From: Candidatus Helarchaeota archaeon
GTDB taxonomy: Archaea; Asgardarchaeota; Lokiarchaeia; Helarchaeales; HEL-GB-A
NCBI GenBank assembly: GCA_013375455.1
Contig: JABXJT010000038.1
Location: 1 to 42,311, forward strand
DNA length: 42,311 bases
Direction: 5' to 3'
Below are positions 7,381 to 17,421 of this stretch, one piece after another. The notes under the pieces were generated by a model. The model made no database searches and was not told where the DNA came from. It saw only the letters and a program-made list of their open reading frames with translations. The position numbers and the translations under genes were made by a program. How positions within the stretch are numbered: position 1 is the first letter of the stretch; the number at the start of each line of letters is the position of its first letter.

Positions 7381-9831
7381 TTATTTTCTCTTTTTAACTT
7401 TTTCGGGAGGCTTCGATGGCTGAGTTGAAACTTTTTTAAGGTATTGGTAAATATAAAAAGAGAATAATCCGATCCCAATGCCTGCAGCTACACTTATTAG
7501 AATAAAAATGGCTGCCATCTTATCTTCCCAATCAGATGCGGGTTCCACAATCACGTACGTTTCAAATACAAGGGTGAAATTATTTACAGGTTGAGTTAAG
7601 TTCTCAAAGATTTGGCAGTTAAATACTATTTTAATACTCTGATTAGTAGTACTTTGGACGGATCTAGGGATGATTTTTATCTTCAAACCTTTTACTTCTG
7701 TGGGAATTAAGGAATGAAATTCTAACATATCTATTTCGTGATAATACCATTCCCAACCTGCAGGAACTATAACATCCGGTTGCCAATCTTTTAAAGTTGC
7801 ATTTCCCCAATTTATTAAAACAAAAGATAATACGATCCCTACATCGGAAGTAGTTGAATAAGGGGCTCCGATATCAATTATGGTAAGATTGCTGTAAAAA
7901 GTAGCCACGGTCACGTATGATATATTTTGATTTGGGTTACCGAACCCATCATATGAACGAATTTCCAATTTGTGGGTTGTATTATGAAGTAAGGTAGATG
8001 CATTCCAATAGTATGTGTACGTGCCTTCTTCATACCAAGTAGCGTTGGTTTGCTCGTATGTTATATTTCCAAATTCATCGTATTCCATAATCTGTCCTAA
8101 TTGCCCAGGTAAAACCGGAGCAAGCGCATCGTCAATCCAAAGTTCCATTCTTTCGAAATTATTGGCGGCGTCGTATCCTGAAATTTCTACTGGGACGATC
8201 AGGTTCCAGATCTGCGATTGTCCAATGTAACTATTATTTTCAGGAGAGATAATGGTAATAACCGGGCCTAGAAAGTCAACATTAAGAAAGACACTACTGG
8301 AATTGGTATTCCCCGCTTTATCATATACAGTTATGTTTAATGGCACTATTCCATCTGATAGAACACTCGTATTGAATTCAAGATAGTGTATCCCAGATGA
8401 ATTCCAAATATAATGAGTATCATTTTTATGGAAAAGCTCAATGCGATCGAAAGAAATCAAGTCAAATCCCTTTACCTGTAGGGTAAGATTTTCATTATCA
8501 CGATTATACCAGTCATCAGTTTTGTAATAAGTCATATTATACACGATGTAATCAATGCTTGCATTAATTGCCGATCCAGTTGTATTGATATAGAAGAAAA
8601 TTTCAAGCCGTTGGCTCGAGTCATCACTGATATAGAGAGATCTATTTAAATTAGTTAAATCAAAGGTGTCGAAAACTTCATCAGTGCTATTAAAAACGGT
8701 CGAATCGATGATTGTAAAATTATCATAGATCCAATTCCATATTTTCCAGCCAGCCTCAAGAATAGAGGAATTTGCATATCCAATCTTTCCTTCAATAGCA
8801 ATGCTGAGAGTGATAATCATATCAGACGTTATATTCCAACTAGAAAGGTTGAAGCCATAAACCATTTGTAAGAACCCAAGACTGCCATTATAAAATGAGT
8901 GATAGGATGAGTCGTTGACCTCAGTTTCAGTCAGGTTATTCATAAAATTCGTTGCACTAATGACATTAGTAGTGGCAGTCTGATTATCTTGGGCAGATGC
9001 AGTCAAATTTTTGTAGGAATGGATAAACGCCATGTATGGGGCAGCATTATCGATTCGAATTGACTCTAGAATAATGGTATCCCTGTTGATCGGATTTGCA
9101 TTATCCCAAGCGGTAAAATTGATAGTGTAATAAGAAGCAGGTTCAGAAACGTTATAATCGGGTAATGCAGAAACATCCCAATTAAATGTTTCATTTAAAT
9201 TCGTACTAGTAAATCTTTCGAGCAGGGTGCCATTTCCCATATAAATGCTTAGATTTGCCTGTTTAAGCCCACTTCCCTCTTCGGATATCGTGGTGTTTAT
9301 TTCAACAATACCACTAACATAGGAATTATTACTTAAGGTTAAGATTTGGGCTACTGGTTTAACCGTATCATTTATATAGAACTGATAATATCCGGATTGA
9401 CTCCAAGTACCCACCCCATTTTTTGCATAGATGGTAAAATTGAGAATGGAGCCGTGGGCAGGACCATAAGGTAAATCCCACATAGAATTCTGGATTGTGT
9501 AAGTATAATCATCATCACTAACATGAGTCATTGTAAAATTTGCGCCCCATCCAGCATAGGCATCATTATCAGCATCATAGTTAATCCATGCTTCAAAAAT
9601 TCCCTCAGGATCTGTAATTTGGGCCGTAATTGTAATATTATCGTACCATTCTGGTGTATTTGGGTTAATAACTACATTGGTAATTTCAGGTCCTTGAAGT
9701 CGTGAAATTGGTGAGTCTCCTACAGTATTAGTTTTTGTGTTAATAAAAGTAAATTGAGCAGAGATGAACATTAAGAAGAAGAGGAGAATGAGTCCCATGC
9801 AAATCATTTGCTTCTTCTGCGTATTTTTCAT
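7381..9831 (-). CDS. large secreted Ig-like surface protein with C-terminal membrane anchor
   Basis: About 816 residues. The N-terminus has a basic stretch (MKNTQKKQ) and a hydrophobic signal segment (MICMGLILLFFLMFIS). The ectodomain is built of beta-rich Ig-like segments such as NVVINPNTPEWYDNITI and NAAPYMAFIHSY, with many N-x-S/T sites. Near the C-terminus a membrane helix (AAIFILISVAAGIGIGLFSFYIY) is followed by a short basic tail (KPPEKVKKRK), giving an outside-facing topology. The start at ATG 9831 is fixed by a strong GGAGGTGAGG just upstream (9837-9846); an earlier in-frame start would overlap the previous gene. It is the second gene of a two-gene operon of surface proteins. Function beyond cell-surface structure or adhesion is unknown. 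Confidence 0.75.
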   Translation of the reverse strand: MKNTQKKQMICMGLILLFFLMFISAQFTFINTKTNTVGDSPISRLQGPEITNVVINPNTPEWYDNITITAQITDPEGIFEAWINYDADNDAYAGWGANFTMTHVSDDDYTYTIQNSMWDLPYGPAHGSILNFTIYAKNGVGTWSQSGYYQFYINDTVKPVAQILTLSNNSYVSGIVEINTTISEEGSGLKQANLSIYMGNGTLLERFTSTNLNETFNWDVSALPDYNVSEPASYYTINFTAWDNANPINRDTIILESIRIDNAAPYMAFIHSYKNLTASAQDNQTATTNVISATNFMNNLTETEVNDSSYHSFYNGSLGFLQMVYGFNLSSWNITSDMIITLSIAIEGKIGYANSSILEAGWKIWNWIYDNFTIIDSTVFNSTDEVFDTFDLTNLNRSLYISDDSSQRLEIFFYINTTGSAINASIDYIVYNMTYYKTDDWYNRDNENLTLQVKGFDLISFDRIELFHKNDTHYIWNSSGIHYLEFNTSVLSDGIVPLNITVYDKAGNTNSSSVFLNVDFLGPVITIISPENNSYIGQSQIWNLIVPVEISGYDAANNFERMELWIDDALAPVLPGQLGQIMEYDEFGNITYEQTNATWYEEGTYTYYWNASTLLHNTTHKLEIRSYDGFGNPNQNISYVTVATFYSNLTIIDIGAPYSTTSDVGIVLSFVLINWGNATLKDWQPDVIVPAGWEWYYHEIDMLEFHSLIPTEVKGLKIKIIPRSVQSTTNQSIKIVFNCQIFENLTQPVNNFTLVFETYVIVEPASDWEDKMAAIFILISVAAGIGIGLFSFYIYQYLKKVSTQPSKPPEKVKKRK

Positions 9832-9847
9832 TAGGGCCTCACCTCCA

Positions 9848-12800
9848 TTAAGATTGTTCACTCCTTTTTTCTGGTTTTTCTGGAAATAGTGACCAAAATA
9901 GCACGATTGCTAGCGCTACCACAAGTAATATGATAATTATGATTACAACCCAATCTATTTCTTGTTCTGGATATTCAACTACAAAAATATCGCTTGACCT
10001 CTCTGTTACAGATGTTTGAGAATCTTTAAAGTAAGTTTTAACATAATATTGCCCTTCCTGTAATGAAGGAGCAGCAAAATCGATAACTTGCCATTCTGAA
10101 CCATTCCAAGTTAGTTGTCCTGTGATTCCCGTGGATTGATTTGAGTTATCAAATATTTCAAAAGAGAATTGTTGAGCAGTTAAATTGGTCAAATTGCCGT
10201 GAGCAAAATAGCTACTTTCAGCGGTTACGTCTAGGATCGTTAGAAGTTGTGTTTCATCATCAAAAATGATAGTTGGTTTCGTGATATTGATGGTATGAGT
10301 AATGGTAAATATTGATGAAAGAGTTGAATTTGTTGTAGCGTAATATGTAGAGAAATTACAGAGAACGCGGTAGTCACCAATAGGTAAAAGAGAAACATCA
10401 GCATTGATCGCTATCCAATTTGTGCCATTCCATTGTAAATCCCCTGTAATGCTCGTTGGAGTTCCATTAGCCAAATAAATTCGATAATAGCCATCACCAA
10501 AATCTGAGGAATTAAAATTCCGATGGTAATAATAGCTTGAATTTGCAAAGATAGAGATGTTTAGCAGTTGATCCATGTTATTAATGTAATTAATTACTGG
10601 GTTACTCACATTCAGGCTATGGATAACAGTAAAATTCGTTGTATCTTTACTTCCTTTTGAATTGGCGGCAGTCTGGTCCGCAAAGTTAACCATTACATAA
10701 TATTCTCCGGCTGGCAACTTAGATAATTCTGCTATCGCTTGCCAATTTGGTGGAGGTCGTGTAAAATTACCAGCCAGATTAGGATTCAGTACAGCAGTTT
10801 GATTGTTCCTAAAATAGAATCGGTAATTATAATGTGTAATATTGTCTTGTGTGAGGTTTTGAAAGGTATTTTCGGCATATGCGACCGTTATATTCAATGT
10901 TTGATTGAATCCGCCCGTATATTCAAGAGAGATTCCAGTAATGACAATTTTATGAACAAGATTAAAAGGAGATGAATTCATCGCTGCGCCTTCTGGAACA
11001 TCAATGCTGGAGATATCAACATAAATAAAGAATGCCCCTTCAGGGTACATGGAGAGATCGATGCTCGTGTTACGCCAATCATCATGTGTGGAATTATAAG
11101 TTAATCCACCGTAAATGCCAAGAGAGGCTTTAGAAGTGTCGTTAAATATCTCAAAATACGTTGAAAGAACCGTGCTGTCGTTGATGTGATGATACCCTGA
11201 ATAGCTATCAGTAGCAATAATGCCAACAATATCGAGAGTTGCAGTATCAGCATTAAAAATCGGTGTGGGGACGGTTAAAGTGATGATGTGTATCACAGTA
11301 AAAGTCGTTGAATTACGAGTTGAAGTTGCATTATATAAACTTGAGATAACTGAAAAATTAACCATAACATAATAATCACCTTCAGGGAGGCTAGCAGAAG
11401 ATATATCTGCTTTCCAGGAAGATGATACCGCGTTCCAATTAGCAAGACCAGTCACTGAAGTTAACTCAGAGTTGGAATTATTAATAAAAGTACATAAAAC
11501 AATTGCATCCTGATTATCCATAATAGGCGTCCCGACCCCATTTCCATAGTAACTAGTATTAGCGTTGATTTCGATGGAGACAATTTGAGTGGCATTGCCA
11601 GTATATTGTTGGGACACTGAAGTAATGTTCAAGATGTGATCTACGGTGAATGTAGATGAATTGAGATGTCCCGAGGCCCCATAGGAATCATTATAAAAAG
11701 TAAGTTGAACATGATGAGCGCCCTCCGTAAGATTCGCGATAATTGCGCTCGTATTCCAACTGGTTCCGGTCCATCCTAGATTTCCTGTGAATCCGGTATA
11801 ACCATTTTCAGCATGATAAATTTGAAAATTAACTATTGATTCATTTTCTAAAATGGGAATACTCGTACCATGCCCTTGAAAACTTGTACTTGCCAAACCT
11901 CCTATTTCTAGAAGTTGAGCCCACTGATTGGTGTAGTTGATGAATACTTGATTAACTTCAATTAAGTGGGCCACAGTGAATGTATCCAATACGGTGGTTG
12001 TGTTTCCAATTCCATACTTATTTTCAGATTGATCTTCAAAATATCCCAATACGTAATAAGTACCATTGGGTAGAGTCGATACATCGACATTATAGGCGCT
12101 CCAGGTTTGCGAACCTGATTCATAATTTAGCAGGCCACTGATAGAACTATTGGCGTTTAATTCATTATCAAAAATTGTATAAGTGAAGACATCTAATTCG
12201 GTGGAATTATCCACGGTGATTCCGGTGATGTTGAGTTTCTGGGTCACTCCGTCAATGTATGAAACCGATGCAGCGGACACGGATAAATTTCCTAGAACAA
12301 AGAAGCGGCTCGATTCGGGACTTATGCCAATGGCATATCCATTATTATCTTCAAATCTTACCTTTACATAATAAACTCCGGGATTCAACCAGGGAACATC
12401 GATATTTAGATTAGTCCATTCACCATCAAAGTTCCCATCATATATTGATCCATTAGAACCTACAGGACTATCATCAATATCTCGGTAGATCGTATATTCT
12501 GCCTTTTCAGGTTGATAATTGCTTCCATTGTAAAAAAAGCCATCCATACTTGCAAAGACCCCAGAAATATCTAACTGCATGGAGCTATTATCAAAACCAA
12601 TCACCGGACGGGAAATAGTAATTTCATTACTCGAATTTATCCAATGGAGAGTGTAATTAGTCTGATCAGCAGAAAAACTTGCAGCCTTAACTAGGAGCAC
12701 GTGCAAGCCAGGATTGGGGGGAACGTGGGTCAAAATTACGGGGCTATTGCTGCTAGTAATTGATACGGTACTATTTTCTAGTGCCATATCACCATTATTA

Positions 12801-13534
12801 GTGTAATTATAGAGCTCAAGAATTAATGTTTTGCCTGCCGTTTCAATTTCCGTGACTATTTTAACGGGCTGAGCTGGTAAGTCTAATAAATACGCATCAA
12901 CAGCATCTTGGTTTACGTACTGTACCCATTCAAACTCTCCAGTTATATTTTCATTTTTCGTTAAATTAACGACGTCCTCTTCTATGAATTGGATGAAATA
13001 TTGTTTTGTGTCCATGAACCAATTGTCCATTCCCGTGGTCTCGTTGCTATAAAAGCTTTGCCCACTTTCGGTATCAGTATAATGTATGGAAGTGGATGAA
13101 TTGCTTACTCCTTCTAATCTGATATAATGCATTCCACGAAAAGTCAAATAGGGATCATCGAGGAAGTAATGAACATATTGGTTTTTAACTCCACTGGAAT
13201 CATCAAGCTGGATATTGTCACTCGATGCCTCCACACTTGAACTGTCATCTACCGCTAGAATTTTAATGGTTGTAGCATTATTGGTGTGATACCAAAAAGT
13301 TGCACCAGTAACAATGCGATATGAGGACTCTGGTGAAAGCATCCTCTCCATAACGTATTGAAACGCAGAAGCAGATTGATAATAAATGTTAATGACACCA
13401 GAAGTAGTTTCGGTTTCATAATTATCACGAATGGTTTGGGAATTCGCCATACTTGGAAGAATGAAAACATTTGGCAACAATACCATAAATAAGAGCAAAA
13501 TTCCAGTATATCGCTTATTATACAGTATTTTCAC
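9848..13534 (-). CDS. giant repeat-containing, sequon-rich surface protein
   Basis: About 1,228 residues. From GTG 13534 the protein begins with a classic signal peptide (KILYNKRYTGILLLFMV then PSMANSQ), and GGAAGG lies six bases before that GTG; longer starts at ATG 13555 or TTG 13573 would put extra residues before the signal. After about 300 residues of unique sequence come eight tandem repeats of roughly 105-115 residues, each with a mid-repeat W and a L-x-E/N-G-x-Y-Y-V pattern and most closing with FTVxH-like strands. A membrane helix (VVIIIIILLVVALAIVLFW) and a charged tail end it. Dozens of N-x-S/T sites suggest heavy N-glycosylation. An S-layer or adhesin-like role is inferred. Confidence 0.75.
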   Translation of the reverse strand: MKILYNKRYTGILLLFMVLLPNVFILPSMANSQTIRDNYETETTSGVINIYYQSASAFQYVMERMLSPESSYRIVTGATFWYHTNNATTIKILAVDDSSSVEASSDNIQLDDSSGVKNQYVHYFLDDPYLTFRGMHYIRLEGVSNSSTSIHYTDTESGQSFYSNETTGMDNWFMDTKQYFIQFIEEDVVNLTKNENITGEFEWVQYVNQDAVDAYLLDLPAQPVKIVTEIETAGKTLILELYNYTNNGDMALENSTVSITSSNSPVILTHVPPNPGLHVLLVKAASFSADQTNYTLHWINSSNEITISRPVIGFDNSSMQLDISGVFASMDGFFYNGSNYQPEKAEYTIYRDIDDSPVGSNGSIYDGNFDGEWTNLNIDVPWLNPGVYYVKVRFEDNNGYAIGISPESSRFFVLGNLSVSAASVSYIDGVTQKLNITGITVDNSTELDVFTYTIFDNELNANSSISGLLNYESGSQTWSAYNVDVSTLPNGTYYVLGYFEDQSENKYGIGNTTTVLDTFTVAHLIEVNQVFINYTNQWAQLLEIGGLASTSFQGHGTSIPILENESIVNFQIYHAENGYTGFTGNLGWTGTSWNTSAIIANLTEGAHHVQLTFYNDSYGASGHLNSSTFTVDHILNITSVSQQYTGNATQIVSIEINANTSYYGNGVGTPIMDNQDAIVLCTFINNSNSELTSVTGLANWNAVSSSWKADISSASLPEGDYYVMVNFSVISSLYNATSTRNSTTFTVIHIITLTVPTPIFNADTATLDIVGIIATDSYSGYHHINDSTVLSTYFEIFNDTSKASLGIYGGLTYNSTHDDWRNTSIDLSMYPEGAFFIYVDISSIDVPEGAAMNSSPFNLVHKIVITGISLEYTGGFNQTLNITVAYAENTFQNLTQDNITHYNYRFYFRNNQTAVLNPNLAGNFTRPPPNWQAIAELSKLPAGEYYVMVNFADQTAANSKGSKDTTNFTVIHSLNVSNPVINYINNMDQLLNISIFANSSYYYHRNFNSSDFGDGYYRIYLANGTPTSITGDLQWNGTNWIAINADVSLLPIGDYRVLCNFSTYYATTNSTLSSIFTITHTINITKPTIIFDDETQLLTILDVTAESSYFAHGNLTNLTAQQFSFEIFDNSNQSTGITGQLTWNGSEWQVIDFAAPSLQEGQYYVKTYFKDSQTSVTERSSDIFVVEYPEQEIDWVVIIIIILLVVALAIVLFWSLFPEKPEKRSEQS

Positions 13535-13740
13535 GCGTATCCTTCCAATTTGCATCCATATTTCAATAATCAAGACGAATTTTCATTTAAAAATGTGATA
13601 CCTTTTCGATTTTCCAATTAAAATTATGTAGTTTCAAAGGAAATATTTAGCTTGAAACATCACTCTTTAAAAAAAAACAACCGAAAGCATATTTAATTAT
13701 TATGATGCAATTGATTTATTCAATTCACTAAGTTAATTGA

Positions 13741-14445
13741 GTGATCTTGATGTATATAATGTGGGATCCAGTAGTGATAAAAAAGATCGAGCCCTTTTCT
13801 CTTGGATTAGGGATGATCAAAGATGTCAAAGTTGTTAAGCAGGCAGAAAATTTGGATCAAATTAGAAAAAATGTATTTGATACTGTAAAAAATGAATTTA
13901 ATATCGAAGGAATTAAAGATACGCCTGTTGTAAAAGCTTATAGAAAGTTTTATTGGCAATATTTAGATATAGATCCCACGAAAATTCGACCTTCTGGAGA
14001 AGCTCTCGCAAGACGAGTTTTAAAAGGCCAAAAAATACCAATCATCAATAATATCGTTTACAGCATTAATTTAGCTTCTATTCAAACACAATTATCCTAT
14101 TCAGGATTTGATTTAGGGAAGGTCAAATCCCCATTAGAGATAAGGTATGCCCAACAAAATGAAGCTTTCCAAGGAATAGGAACCCGCCATAGAGTTTTGG
14201 CTGGAAACGAGTTACTGCTGGGAGATGCGGAGAAAATATTATGTATTTATGCTTATGGCGATGCGGATGCAACAAAAATTACAGCGAGTACAAAAGACAT
14301 ATTACTTGTAACATACGGAGTTCCTGATATTTCTACTGATGTATTGAAAAATGGTATTGAGAATGGGTTGAAATACATACAGGAAACTGGCGGAGGGAAA
14401 ATTGAAAAAATAAAGGTTAGTACATCCGCTCATCCGGAGCCTTAG
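13741..14445 (+). CDS. B3/4 domain protein (PheRS beta-like tRNA-interacting domain)
   Basis: A 234-residue stand-alone B3/4 domain, the fold found inside the beta subunit of phenylalanyl-tRNA synthetase. Family features are DTPVVKAYRKFYWQ, the DPTKIRPSGEALARRVLKG segment, VYSINLASIQTQL, and LLGDAEKILCIYAYGDADATKIT. Free-standing members are common in archaea and bacteria and are thought to bind or edit aminoacyl-tRNA or a free amino acid; the true activity is unsettled. Starts are possible at GTG 13741, ATG 13750 and ATG 13759. A TATA-like stretch (CATATTTAATTATT) lies around 13690. The last 29 bases overlap the convergent membrane-protein gene. Confidence 0.85.
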   Translation: MILMYIMWDPVVIKKIEPFSLGLGMIKDVKVVKQAENLDQIRKNVFDTVKNEFNIEGIKDTPVVKAYRKFYWQYLDIDPTKIRPSGEALARRVLKGQKIPIINNIVYSINLASIQTQLSYSGFDLGKVKSPLEIRYAQQNEAFQGIGTRHRVLAGNELLLGDAEKILCIYAYGDADATKITASTKDILLVTYGVPDISTDVLKNGIENGLKYIQETGGGKIEKIKVSTSAHPEP

Positions 14446-15505
14446 CAACGGCTACAATAAATACAATGATAAAGATGATACTTGCAATCATAATTGTTGT
14501 AGTCATTAGCCCAATTGGATATCCCTTTGTTGGATCGAAGAGGTTGGTAATATCGTCCAATGCAACTATTAATATGCGATAGCCTTCAATTCCCATAAAA
14601 AGCACGGCATATATATAACCAAGGATGGAGGGACTAACGCCTGTGGTACGGCTTCTGAAGAGGCTAATGAGGAAGATGAGTACGGCAAGAAAAAGACATA
14701 TGAGGCTAATTACGAGATATATCCATAAATAGATTCCTCCAGTAACTATAGACTGCCACCAAATAATTGTAAAAACGACAAAAAGGATGATTTCTAAGAG
14801 AATTATCGCGCGTGTTGGTGCTTTATCGTAAGTCGTGCCAAAGGCACCTCGTTCAAATTCAGAAGCACCCGAGTAGATGAAGTGGAATACACTTCCAATT
14901 GTAAGAGCATTGACAATTACAATTGAGAAACTATAGAGGTAGGGAACATACCCTCCCCAAGACCCCCAGAGGCGGTCCCAAAATACAGTATAGTCATTCC
15001 AGAATTCTATCTGAACCAAGAAAGGGAAGAGTAAGAAAATGCCAAATATAATAATTCCATAACAGATAACGATCGTTTTACCGCGCTCGAAAGCCCAGTT
15101 AGATTTTACGACTACATTCCAAGCAAGAACGAAAAATCCAAAGATTGCCATTATCGAGGAAACTAATGGAATGATAAAAAAGCCGAGCATTATGAGCGCG
15201 TTGACCCCATAGAAAATCAACCAACGCGTGGGAATGGGGCTGGTTTCTTTTTTAATGAGTTCATAGGAATTGGCAATTTTATTCCGCAAGAAGTATAAGA
15301 AAATCCACCAAGTGAATGAAAAGCAAATTGGGAAGATTACAAAGTAAGTTATTTCTTCGCCTATATCTTTAAATAATTGAATGTTTAAAACCAAATCGCC
15401 TTCTAAATTCACGAAGAAAATCAATAAAACGAAATAGATCGGAATAACAATAAAAAGGATTACCACAACAAGACGCATGAGATCTACGCCTTTCCATTGA
15501 GCCAT
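14417..15505 (-). CDS. polytopic membrane protein of unknown function
   Basis: About 362 residues with nine or ten predicted membrane helices, for example LVVVILFIVIPIYFVLLIF, YFVIFPICFSFTWWIFLYF, TIVICYGIIIFGIFLLFPF and MTTTIMIASIIFIIVFIVA. I do not recognise a family. Short charged loops (RNKIANSYELIKKE, SGASEFERGAFGTTYDKAPTR) separate the helices, and aromatic residues are abundant. The start at ATG 15505 is favoured because AGGTGA lies five bases before it; an upstream GTG at 15514 sits inside that same site. It begins ten bases after the stop of pyrF on the same strand, so the two are probably co-transcribed. The 3' end overlaps the convergent B3/4 gene. Confidence 0.7.
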   Translation of the reverse strand: MAQWKGVDLMRLVVVILFIVIPIYFVLLIFFVNLEGDLVLNIQLFKDIGEEITYFVIFPICFSFTWWIFLYFLRNKIANSYELIKKETSPIPTRWLIFYGVNALIMLGFFIIPLVSSIMAIFGFFVLAWNVVVKSNWAFERGKTIVICYGIIIFGIFLLFPFLVQIEFWNDYTVFWDRLWGSWGGYVPYLYSFSIVIVNALTIGSVFHFIYSGASEFERGAFGTTYDKAPTRAIILLEIILFVVFTIIWWQSIVTGGIYLWIYLVISLICLFLAVLIFLISLFRSRTTGVSPSILGYIYAVLFMGIEGYRILIVALDDITNLFDPTKGYPIGLMTTTIMIASIIFIIVFIVAVAKAPDERMY

Positions 15506-15514
15506 AATTCTCAC

Positions 15515-16231
15515 CTATTCCTCTGAATTTTTAATCTTCCATTTATCAATAATTAATTTACCTAATTTTATAAGTGTTTCTTGCGGGTTTTGCGAATTAT
15601 AAAAACTGCGACCCACTACAATCCAATCAGCACCAGCCATTACTGCGCTATCAGCCCCTCCACCTTGGGGGCCATGCCCAGGGGACATTATTCCAAGTAA
15701 TGACCCCTTTAAAACCTCTGCACATCTTTGAATGGATTCTGTCCTAGTTGCGGGGCAGACAATACCTGTAGCCTTCAAGTCCCGCGCAAGTTTAGCTATT
15801 TTAATGGGCGATTCTTCTTTAATATAAGTGGAAGCTCCGTCATGACTCATTTCTGCGACAATATAACTTGCTAACTCCTGCTCTTGACAACTTTCAACAA
15901 ATGTTGTAATGCTTGTGGGTCCCACATAACCAAGTAAAATTGCGCCATCCACTCCAATTGATGCGATTTTTTCTACATATTTTTTAATAATGGATGGAAT
16001 ATCAGCTAATTTTTGATGATCAATGATAATTGGAAGATTTGAATATTCGCGGATTTTTGATATAATAGTTTTTAACCCTTCCAATTCAAGTAGTGCCCCA
16101 ACTTTAAGTGCATGAATGGGATTTCTATTTTGAACCCTAATTTCATCTATACCTGAAAGAAGATTTGAAAGGCGCTCAACAGAAACGTCTAAAGATGGTA
16201 TTAAGCCTGGTTTTGTAGTTTGCCACGACAT
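15515..16231 (-). CDS. pyrF: orotidine 5'-phosphate decarboxylase
   Basis: The last step of UMP synthesis: orotidine monophosphate to UMP plus CO2. The 238-residue TIM barrel starts with GLIPSLDVSVERL, has the active-site strand IIIDHQKLADIP, and ends with the phosphate-binding loop SPGHGPQGGG and the family's GADWIVVGRSFY. The catalytic motif reads D-H-Q-K-x-x-D rather than the classical D-x-K-x-x-D; this DHQK form occurs in a subgroup of archaeal and bacterial enzymes. ATG 16231 is the start. It is the promoter-proximal gene of a pair with the membrane protein and is divergent from ino1, with about 100 bases of AT-rich shared promoter region. Confidence 0.87.
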   Translation of the reverse strand: MSWQTTKPGLIPSLDVSVERLSNLLSGIDEIRVQNRNPIHALKVGALLELEGLKTIISKIREYSNLPIIIDHQKLADIPSIIKKYVEKIASIGVDGAILLGYVGPTSITTFVESCQEQELASYIVAEMSHDGASTYIKEESPIKIAKLARDLKATGIVCPATRTESIQRCAEVLKGSLLGIMSPGHGPQGGGADSAVMAGADWIVVGRSFYNSQNPQETLIKLGKLIIDKWKIKNSEE

Positions 16232-16332
16232 TTTAAATTCAAACCCTTTCTTACCTTAAATAACCAAAACTTTATTTTAATTCATGCGATAGAATTTTAA
16301 AAAGCTGACAATTAATATCTTTGGCGATTTTA

Positions 16333-17415
16333 ATGGCGGGTAAAAAAATTCGGGTAGCAATTGCAGGACTTGGCAATTGTGCTACAAGTTTAATCCAAGG
16401 TGTTCATTATTATCGAAATAAAACCGAAGGAACAATTCCAGGGCTCATGCACGTGAATTTTGGAGGTTACTTACCGAGAGATATTGAATTTGTGGCAGCA
16501 TTTGAAGTCAATAAAATGAAAATAGGGAAGGATGTAAGCGAGGCGATCTTAGAAGATCCAAATTGTGCACGAAAAATTAGTGATGTGCCGGAAATTGGGA
16601 TTAAAGTAATGCCAGGTCCGATTTCTGACGGTGTAGCCGCCCACATGGTCGAGCCCTTCCATTGCTACGATCCAAATGAAATCGAACCAGTCGATGTGAC
16701 GGAGGTTTTACGCACTTGTAAAGCTGACATGCTCGTGAATTATTTACCCGTTGGAAGTCATGAAGGGGCTAGGGTTTATGCTCAGGCTGCATTAGATGCT
16801 GGGTGTGCTTATATCAATTGCATCCCCGAGTTTATTGCATCAGATTCCGAATGGGCTAAAAAATTTGAAAATGCAGGGTTACCCGTCGCAGGTGATGACA
16901 TCAAATCGCAATTAGGTGCCACAATCCTTCATCGTATTATCGCAGATTTATTCGTTAAACGTGGAATCGAAGTTGAAGAAACCTACCAACTGAACATCGG
17001 CGGGAACACGGATTTCTTGAACATGGTTGATGAAGAGCGCTTAAAAACTAAAAGAGTAAGTAAAACAGAGGCGGTTACCAGCCAAGTTCCATACGAGATC
17101 CCTGTTCGGATAGGACCATCAGATTATGTTGATTTTTTGGGTGACGTGAAAATATGCTATATTTACGCCAAAGGAAAAAAATTTGGTGATATGCCAGTCT
17201 CTATAAATTTAAAATTATCCGTCGAAGACTCGCCAAATTCAGCAGGCGTAGTTATAGATGCAATTCGAGCCATTAAACTTGCCCTAGATCGAGGTATTGC
17301 CGGACCTTTAATCAGTATTTCTTCTTATTGTTTTAAACATCCACCAAAGCAATTTACAGATGCAGAAGCTTATCAATTGGTAGAGGATTTCATTCAGGGG
17401 AAAAGAGAAAGGTAG
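16333..17415 (+). CDS. ino1: inositol-1-phosphate synthase
   Basis: NAD-dependent conversion of glucose-6-phosphate to inositol-1-phosphate, which archaea use for inositol phospholipids. The 360-residue protein has the N-terminal dinucleotide motif IAGLGNCATSLIQG, the MLVNYLPVGSHEGARVYAQAALDAG stretch in two parts, the active-site segment GDDIKSQLGATILHR, LNIGGNTDFLNM, and KLSVEDSPNSAGVVIDAIRA; these are diagnostic of the archaeal/bacterial Ino1 class. ATG 16333 gives the normal N-terminus; an in-frame TTG at 16321 would add four residues. It ends seven bases before the convergent acyl-CoA dehydrogenase gene. The phosphatase at 4.1 kb might serve the same pathway. Confidence 0.94.
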   Translation: MAGKKIRVAIAGLGNCATSLIQGVHYYRNKTEGTIPGLMHVNFGGYLPRDIEFVAAFEVNKMKIGKDVSEAILEDPNCARKISDVPEIGIKVMPGPISDGVAAHMVEPFHCYDPNEIEPVDVTEVLRTCKADMLVNYLPVGSHEGARVYAQAALDAGCAYINCIPEFIASDSEWAKKFENAGLPVAGDDIKSQLGATILHRIIADLFVKRGIEVEETYQLNIGGNTDFLNMVDEERLKTKRVSKTEAVTSQVPYEIPVRIGPSDYVDFLGDVKICYIYAKGKKFGDMPVSINLKLSVEDSPNSAGVVIDAIRAIKLALDRGIAGPLISISSYCFKHPPKQFTDAEAYQLVEDFIQGKRER

Positions 17416-17421
17416 GATTAT

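Noticed and set aside
10739..13470. Several open frames of 60-80 codons inside the giant surface protein gene
   Set aside because: They are shadows of the long repeat-coding frame and have no ribosome binding site or protein-like pattern.
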